Assembly: GCA_902624095.1 (NCBI GenBank)
Contig: CACNWB010000004.1
Location: 38,125-102,124, forward strand
Direction of reading: 5' to 3'
DNA: 64,000 bases
DNA from: an uncultured PS1 clade bacterium
Lineage (GTDB): Bacteria; Pseudomonadota; Alphaproteobacteria; RS24
A program made the position numbers and the translations under genes. How positions within the stretch are numbered: the first letter of the stretch is position 1; each line of letters begins with the position of its first letter. The notes below the pieces were generated by a model. That model did no database searches and was not told where the DNA came from. It saw only the letters and a program-made list of their open reading frames with translations. Below are positions 58,174 through 64,000 of the stretch, one piece after another.

Positions 58174-58665
58174 TTATCTGTAGGGCGCGTCGAGATTAAT
58201 GTTTTTAGCAATTTCAATTTCCCACCGGTCGCCGTTCTCCAGAAGTTTATGCTTGTCATAAATCAGTTCCTCGCGGGTCTCGGTCGCAAATTCGAAATTA
58301 GGGCCTTCCACAATCGCATCAACCGGACACGCTTCCTGACAAAAGCCGCAATAAATACACTTCACCATGTCAATGTCATAGCGCACGGTGCGCCGTGTGC
58401 CGTCATTATTGCGCGGGCCAGCCTCAATGGTAATGGCCTGGGCGGGACACACGGCTTCGCATAATTTGCACGCTATACAACGCTCCTGCCCGTTCGGGTA
58501 GCGGCGCAACGCATGTTCGCCACGAAAGCGCGGGGAAAGCGGGCCTTTTTCATACGGATAATTGACCGTGAGTTTCTGCTTGAAGAAATAGCGCATTGCC
58601 AGCCCGAAAGCCGAGATAAATTCGGCGAGAAAGAGTGCACGCGCTGTTCGATCCAACCAAGCCAT
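58174..58665 (-). CDS. nuoI: NADH-quinone oxidoreductase subunit I
   Basis: Two 4Fe-4S motifs [12 protein letters not shown] and [12 protein letters not shown]; start trimmed to MAWLDRT. Confidence 0.95.
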   Translation of the reverse strand: MAWLDRTARALFLAEFISAFGLAMRYFFKQKLTVNYPYEKGPLSPRFRGEHALRRYPNGQERCIACKLCEAVCPAQAITIEAGPRNNDGTRRTVRYDIDMVKCIYCGFCQEACPVDAIVEGPNFEFATETREELIYDKHKLLENGDRWEIEIAKNINLDAPYR

Positions 58666-58679
58666 CGTCTGTATCCCTC

Positions 58680-59690
58680 TTAGCCTGCCAGCCCGAAATA
58701 CTGGATTACACCGGCCGTCAGCACCACCCAGAAAAGTGAGATTGGCAGAAAAACCTTCCACCCAAGGCGCATGAGCTGGTCATAGCGATAACGCGGCACA
58801 ATGGCCTTCACCATCGAAAACATGAAGCACATAAAGGTCATTTTGAGCAGGAACCAAACCACTCCCGGCACCCAGTTAAGCGGCGCAACATCGAATGGCG
58901 GTAGCCAGCCGCCCAGAAACAATATTGTAGTCATGGCGCACATCAGCACGATATTGGCAAGTTCGCCGATCATGAAGACGACATAAGGCGTTGAAGAATA
59001 TTCAGTCATGAATCCCGCCACCAGTTCACTTTCGGCTTCGGGCAAATCAAAAGGCGGGCGATTGGTTTCGGCCAGGGCGGAAATGAAAAAAATCACAAAC
59101 ATGGGAAACAGAGGAATAGCAAACCACACAGTTTGCTGTGCCATGACAATATCTGTCAGGTTCAAAGAGCCGACGCAAAGCAGCACGGTGATTATAACCA
59201 ACCCGATGGAAACCTCGTAAGACACCATTTGCGCCGCCGAGCGTAGCGCACCCAGAAACGGATATTTCGAGTTGGACGCCCAGCCGCCCATAATCACTCC
59301 GTAAACACCCAATGATGAAATCGCAAATATATACAATATTCCGACATTGATGTCTGACACGGCCCAACCTTCGGCAACCGGAATAACAGCCCATGCGCTC
59401 AGCGCCAAGAACAGCGTCACAATCGGCGCTAACAAAAACACCGCTTTGTTGGATGATGTCGGGAAAATAACTTCCTTGAAAAGATATTTCAGAATATCCG
59501 AAAAACTCTGTAGGAGACCAAAGGGTCCAACCACATTGGGCCCACGACGCAAATGCACCGCCCCCCAGATTTTGCGCTCGGCATACATGAAAAAAGCCAG
59601 CCACAATAAAAGAGCCACCAGAATGAGCAGGCTGTGTCCGGCAACGAAGAAAGCCGGCCAAACATAAGTTTCGAGCAACAGATTATCCAT
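58680..59690 (-). CDS. nuoH: NADH-quinone oxidoreductase subunit H
   Basis: [49 protein letters not shown]; start trimmed to MDNLLLE. Confidence 0.95.
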   Translation of the reverse strand: MDNLLLETYVWPAFFVAGHSLLILVALLLWLAFFMYAERKIWGAVHLRRGPNVVGPFGLLQSFSDILKYLFKEVIFPTSSNKAVFLLAPIVTLFLALSAWAVIPVAEGWAVSDINVGILYIFAISSLGVYGVIMGGWASNSKYPFLGALRSAAQMVSYEVSIGLVIITVLLCVGSLNLTDIVMAQQTVWFAIPLFPMFVIFFISALAETNRPPFDLPEAESELVAGFMTEYSSTPYVVFMIGELANIVLMCAMTTILFLGGWLPPFDVAPLNWVPGVVWFLLKMTFMCFMFSMVKAIVPRYRYDQLMRLGWKVFLPISLFWVVLTAGVIQYFGLAG

Positions 59691-61761
59691 CGGTACCCGT
59701 CCCGCCAATGGCTTTGGCGCGCTCGCGCTTGGCTTCGGCGCAAGCCGCCATGGTTGCTGAGGCGCGCGCAATCGGATTGGTGAAATAATAATCCGTGAGC
59801 GCTGGCGCAAAAGCCGCAGCATCCAACTCGGTTACATTTGCAACCGGCTTTTCGGGTTCGCCTGCGGACACCAGCTCGTCAAGGCGCGCCAAATGCGGGG
59901 TGAGCTCAAACATGACCGCGCGCAACGCGTCCACCGTGTCAAACTCAAGTGTCGCACCCAGGTGATCCGACAGCGCACGGAAAATTTTCCAGTCTTCGCG
60001 CGCATCACCCGGCGGAAACGCGGCCCGCTCGCTCATTTGCGCGCGGCCTTCAGTATTCACGAAAATAGCTTGTTTTTCGGTATAGGCTGCCGCCGGTAAA
60101 ATCACATCAGCACCATGCGCCCCGCGGTCGCCATGGCTGCCGACATAAATCACAAAAGCACCCCCCAGCTCGGCGCGGTCTATTTCATCCGCGCCGTAAA
60201 GAATGACCGTGGAAATGTCGCCAGACTTGCAACCCTCGATTATGCCGTTGCGGTCACGCCCACCCTCACCCGGCAGAAACCCGACATCCATACCGCCGAC
60301 GCGTCCGGCGGCGGTATGCAAAACATTAAACCCGTTCCAACCCTCTAAAATCATGTTGGTTTTATCCGCCAGTGCGAGGGCTTGCGCAAATATACCTGCA
60401 CCATCGGAGCGCGCCAGCGCGCCCTGGCCCAAAATCAACATGGGACGCTCGGCTTTCGACAGCACATCGGCAAACCCGTGCCTGCCCTCGACAAGCTCTG
60501 CCAGCGTTTGCGGCCCGGCACCGATGAACTCGGCGTCATAGGTCAAATCGGTCGGCTGACCGATTGCGGCAATGGGGAAGTCACCGGCCATCCAGCGCTT
60601 GCGGATACGCGCGTTCAGCACCGCAGCTTCAAGGCGCGGGTTTGTGCCAATCAGCAATAGCGCATCGGCGTCCTCAATACCGGCAATTCCGGTGTTGAAA
60701 AGATAATTCGCGCGCGGGCCCGACAGTTTTGCGCCATCTTGACGACAATCAAGATGCGGGCTGCCAAGTTTTTCCATCAGCGATTTCAAGGCAAATTGCC
60801 CTTCGGTGCATACAAGGTCGCCCGCCAGCGCCGCAACCTGTCCGGAACCAGCCTCAATCCGCGCGACAATCGCGTCAAACGCGTTCGGCCAGTCTGTCGC
60901 CTGCAATTTATCGTCTACGCGCAAATAGGGCCGGTCAAGCCGCTGGGTGTTCAACCCGTCCCAGACAAAGCGCGATTTGTCGGACAGCCATTCCTCGTTT
61001 ATAGCCTCATTGTCTCGCGGCAAAATCCGCATCACTTCGCGCCCGCGCACATCCACACGAATATTGCTGCCCACGGCATCCATCGCGTCAATGGTCTCGG
61101 TTTTGCGCAACTCCCAGGGGCGAGCCGTAAAGGCATAAGGCTTGGAGGTCAGCGCGCCAACCGGGCACAGGTCAATGACGTTGCCCGACATCTCGCTTTC
61201 CAGCGACGCCTCAAGATAGGTGGTGATTTCCATATCCTCGCCGCGTCCGATTGCTCCAATCTCCGGCACACCAGCAACTTCTGTCGCAAAACGTACACAA
61301 CGCGTGCAGTGGATACACCGCGTCATAACGGTTTTGACCAGAGGGCCCATTTCTTTTTCCTCGACAGCGCGCTTATTGTCTTTAAAGCGGCTTGAGTCGA
61401 CGCCATAGCCCAGCGCCTGATCCTGTAAATCACATTCGCCGCCCTGGTCGCAAATCGGGCAATCAAGCGGATGATTAATCAGCAAAAATTCCATCACGCC
61501 TTCGCGCGCCGACTTCACGCTGTCGCTTTGGGTGTTGACCACCATGTCCGGAGCAACCGGCATGGCACAACTGGCGACGGGCTTGGGCGCTTTCTCAACC
61601 TCGACAAGACACATACGGCAATTGCCGGCTACAGACAAACGCTCATGATAGCAAAAGCGTGGAATTTCAACGCCCGCCTCTTCGCATGCCTGCAAAATGG
61701 TCGTACCCGGCTCGACCTCAACGGCAATGCCATCAACAGTTACGTTCACGCGATCACTCAT
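59683..61761 (-). CDS. nuoG: NADH-quinone oxidoreductase subunit G
   Basis: [41 protein letters not shown]. Confidence 0.95.
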   Translation of the reverse strand: MSDRVNVTVDGIAVEVEPGTTILQACEEAGVEIPRFCYHERLSVAGNCRMCLVEVEKAPKPVASCAMPVAPDMVVNTQSDSVKSAREGVMEFLLINHPLDCPICDQGGECDLQDQALGYGVDSSRFKDNKRAVEEKEMGPLVKTVMTRCIHCTRCVRFATEVAGVPEIGAIGRGEDMEITTYLEASLESEMSGNVIDLCPVGALTSKPYAFTARPWELRKTETIDAMDAVGSNIRVDVRGREVMRILPRDNEAINEEWLSDKSRFVWDGLNTQRLDRPYLRVDDKLQATDWPNAFDAIVARIEAGSGQVAALAGDLVCTEGQFALKSLMEKLGSPHLDCRQDGAKLSGPRANYLFNTGIAGIEDADALLLIGTNPRLEAAVLNARIRKRWMAGDFPIAAIGQPTDLTYDAEFIGAGPQTLAELVEGRHGFADVLSKAERPMLILGQGALARSDGAGIFAQALALADKTNMILEGWNGFNVLHTAAGRVGGMDVGFLPGEGGRDRNGIIEGCKSGDISTVILYGADEIDRAELGGAFVIYVGSHGDRGAHGADVILPAAAYTEKQAIFVNTEGRAQMSERAAFPPGDAREDWKIFRALSDHLGATLEFDTVDALRAVMFELTPHLARLDELVSAGEPEKPVANVTELDAAAFAPALTDYYFTNPIARASATMAACAEAKRERAKAIGGTGTDG

Positions 61762-63044
61762 TCGGCAGCCTCCGCGGTCTGGCGTTGCTCAAGGCGCGCC
61801 TCGATCACTGGACGAAAATGCCGGATCAGCCCCTGCACCGGCCACGCCGCGGCATCGCCCAGCGCGCAAATAGTGTGGCCCTCAATCTGCTTGGTAACCT
61901 TCAACAGCATGTCAATCTCACGTGGCTGAGCACGGCCTGCGGCCAAGCGCTCCATGACGCGCCACATCCAGCCTGTGCCTTCACGACACGGCGTACACTG
62001 CCCACAGCTTTCATGCTTGTAGAAATGGGAGATGCGGGCAATCGCTTTGATGATATCTGTTGATTTGTCCATGACAATTACTCCCGCCGTGCCCAACCCA
62101 GACTGCGCGTCTTTCAGACTGTCAAAATCCATCAGCACTGTGTCGCAAATTTCTTTCGGCAGTAAAGGCACGGACGAACCACCCGGAATAACGGCCAGCA
62201 GATTGTCCCATCCGCCGCGCACACCGCCGGCATGCCTTTCAAGCAAAACCTTGAGCGGAACGCCCATTTCCTCTTCCACGTTACACGGGCGGTTTACATG
62301 GCCCGAAATGCAGAAGAGTTTGGTGCCGGTATTGCCTTCACGTCCCAATCCGGCAAACCAGCTTGCGCCCCGCCGGCAAATTGTCGGCGCCACGGCAATG
62401 CTTTCAACATTATTGACTGTAGTCGGGCACCCGTAGAGCCCGACATTTGCTGGAAATGGTGGTTTCAGCCGCGGCATGCCCTTTTTACCTTCCAGACTTT
62501 CAATAAGCGCGGTTTCCTCACCGCAAATATACGCGCCCGCCCCGTGATGCACGTAAATATCATACGCCCAGCCAGAACCTGCCGCGTCTTTGCCCAGCAG
62601 CCCGTCGTCATAAGCCTCATCGACCGCGCGTTGCAAGACTTCGCGCTCGCGCACAAACTCGCCGCGCACGTAAATATAGCAAGCGTGCGCGCCCATCGCG
62701 AAACCGGCCAGTAGGCAACCTTCCAGCAATTTATGCGGCTCGTGGCGCATAATATCCCGGTCTTTGCACGTGCCCGGCTCGGACTCGTCGGCATTGACGA
62801 CCAGATAATGCGGGCGGCCATCATTGTCTTTCGGCATGAAAGACCATTTCAGACCAGTCGGGAAACCGGCACCACCTCGACCGCGCAGGCCGGAATTTTT
62901 CACTTCGTCTATTACCCAGTCACGGCCTTTTTTGATAAGTTCAGCTGTATCGTCCCAGTCGCCCCGTGACTTTGCTGCTACCAGGTCGGCACCGTGAAAC
63001 CCGTAAATATTAGTAAAGATACGATCTTCGTCGCGTAGCATCAC
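61758..63044 (-). CDS. nuoF: NADH-quinone oxidoreductase subunit F
   Basis: [56 protein letters not shown]. Confidence 0.96.
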   Translation of the reverse strand: MMLRDEDRIFTNIYGFHGADLVAAKSRGDWDDTAELIKKGRDWVIDEVKNSGLRGRGGAGFPTGLKWSFMPKDNDGRPHYLVVNADESEPGTCKDRDIMRHEPHKLLEGCLLAGFAMGAHACYIYVRGEFVREREVLQRAVDEAYDDGLLGKDAAGSGWAYDIYVHHGAGAYICGEETALIESLEGKKGMPRLKPPFPANVGLYGCPTTVNNVESIAVAPTICRRGASWFAGLGREGNTGTKLFCISGHVNRPCNVEEEMGVPLKVLLERHAGGVRGGWDNLLAVIPGGSSVPLLPKEICDTVLMDFDSLKDAQSGLGTAGVIVMDKSTDIIKAIARISHFYKHESCGQCTPCREGTGWMWRVMERLAAGRAQPREIDMLLKVTKQIEGHTICALGDAAAWPVQGLIRHFRPVIEARLEQRQTAEAAE

Positions 63045-63640
63045 ATATCACCTTTCAACACAGTCGGACCGCCTTCGGGTGCCGATGCTTGCCGACCGTT
63101 TTGCGGCCCCGTCATCACGTTGCGCCCGTGACGCAAATCTTCTAAGAGCCGTTCAAACGTATCGGCGGTCAGGTCTTCGTAAAAATCATCATTGACCTGC
63201 ACCATCGGCGCATTGACGCAGGCGCCGAGGCACTCAACCTCAATCCAGCTTAGCTTGCCATCTTCTGAAATGTCGCCAGGTTCGCCAATTTGTCTCCGGC
63301 ATACGGCTTTCAAATCATCCGCCCCACGTAACCAGCACGGCGTGGTGCCGCACAGTTGAACAAAATATTCCCCCACCGGCGACAGGTTGAACATGGAATA
63401 AAAAGTTGCGACCTCAAGCGCGCGCATATAGGGCATGTCGAGCATGTCGGCGACGAAACGTATGGCCGGTTCCGACAGCCAGCCCCCTCCCTGCCGTTGA
63501 GCTTGCCACAAAAGCGGCAAGACGGCACTGGCCTGACGGCCTGCGGGATATTTGGCGATTTGGATTGCCGACCAATCCATATTCTCCGGAGTAAAGGCGA
63601 AACTGTCAGGTTGTTTGTCGTAAAGGCGGCGCACACTCAT
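63041..63640 (-). CDS. nuoE: NADH-quinone oxidoreductase subunit E
   Basis: [55 protein letters not shown]. Confidence 0.94.
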   Translation of the reverse strand: MSVRRLYDKQPDSFAFTPENMDWSAIQIAKYPAGRQASAVLPLLWQAQRQGGGWLSEPAIRFVADMLDMPYMRALEVATFYSMFNLSPVGEYFVQLCGTTPCWLRGADDLKAVCRRQIGEPGDISEDGKLSWIEVECLGACVNAPMVQVNDDFYEDLTADTFERLLEDLRHGRNVMTGPQNGRQASAPEGGPTVLKGDM

Positions 63641-64000
63641 CGGTCAACCTCCCCGAACACGATATCCATTGATCCCAAAATGGCCGAAACATCCGGCAGC
63701 ATATGGTCGCGGCACAAATGGTCCAGCGCCTGCAAATGCGCATACCCCGGCGCGCGGATTTTGCAACGATAGGGCTTGTTGGAACCGTCAGCCACCAGAT
63801 ACACGCCAAATTCGCCTTTCGGTGCTTCCACCGCGGCGTAAACCTCACCGGCGGGTACGTGGTAGCCTTCCGTGTAAAGTTTGAAATGATGGATCAGAGC
63901 TTCCATTGATTGCTTCATCTCGGCACGTTTGGGAGGCACAACCTTGCCGTCAGCCGAAGAAACCGGGCCGTCGGGCATTTTCTCAATGCACTGCTTCATG
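63637..64000 (-). CDS. nuoD: NADH-quinone oxidoreductase subunit D, C-terminal part (5' end beyond window)
   Basis: [62 protein letters not shown]...[14 protein letters not shown]. Confidence 0.95.
   Translation of the reverse strand, partial: MKQCIEKMPDGPVSSADGKVVPPKRAEMKQSMEALIHHFKLYTEGYHVPAGEVYAAVEAPKGEFGVYLVADGSNKPYRCKIRAPGYAHLQALDHLCRDHMLPDVSAILGSMDIVFGEVDR

Overview
This 64 kb window looks like an alphaproteobacterial chromosomal core region, judging by gene content and order. It is almost entirely coding, with no rRNA, tRNA, CRISPR array or mobile element that I could recognise. In order it holds: a CoA-transferase (partial); ntrC/ntrB/dusB; ispDF/pgpA/cinA; ratA/lipA/ftsB-like/eno; queCEDF; a DASS transporter; kdsA/pyrG/secG/tpiA; ppiD/trpEGDC/lexA; gltX/gltA; lpxB/lpxI/lpxA/lpxD/skp/bamA/rseP/dxr/cdsA/uppS/frr/pyrH/tsf/rpsB; dnaE; lolD/lolC/proS; a DUF1467 protein; rnj/birA; and nuoN to nuoD (partial). 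The most interesting items lie outside the supplied ORF track: (1) a 33-aa predicted membrane-peptide gene upstream of dnaE, with a perfect GTTC-N7-GTTC LexA/SOS box inside its promoter (TisB/SidA-like logic); (2) a plus-strand, hairpin-rich putative sRNA with a strong intrinsic terminator between proS and the DUF1467 gene; (3) a degraded comEC-like remnant between lexA and gltX; (4) a frameshift at a G8 tract in dnaE; (5) a QueD lacking the usual catalytic residues. There are also several gaps at positions where relatives usually carry fabZ, pdhABC and moaC/moeA. All assignments come from reading the sequence; no database search was run.
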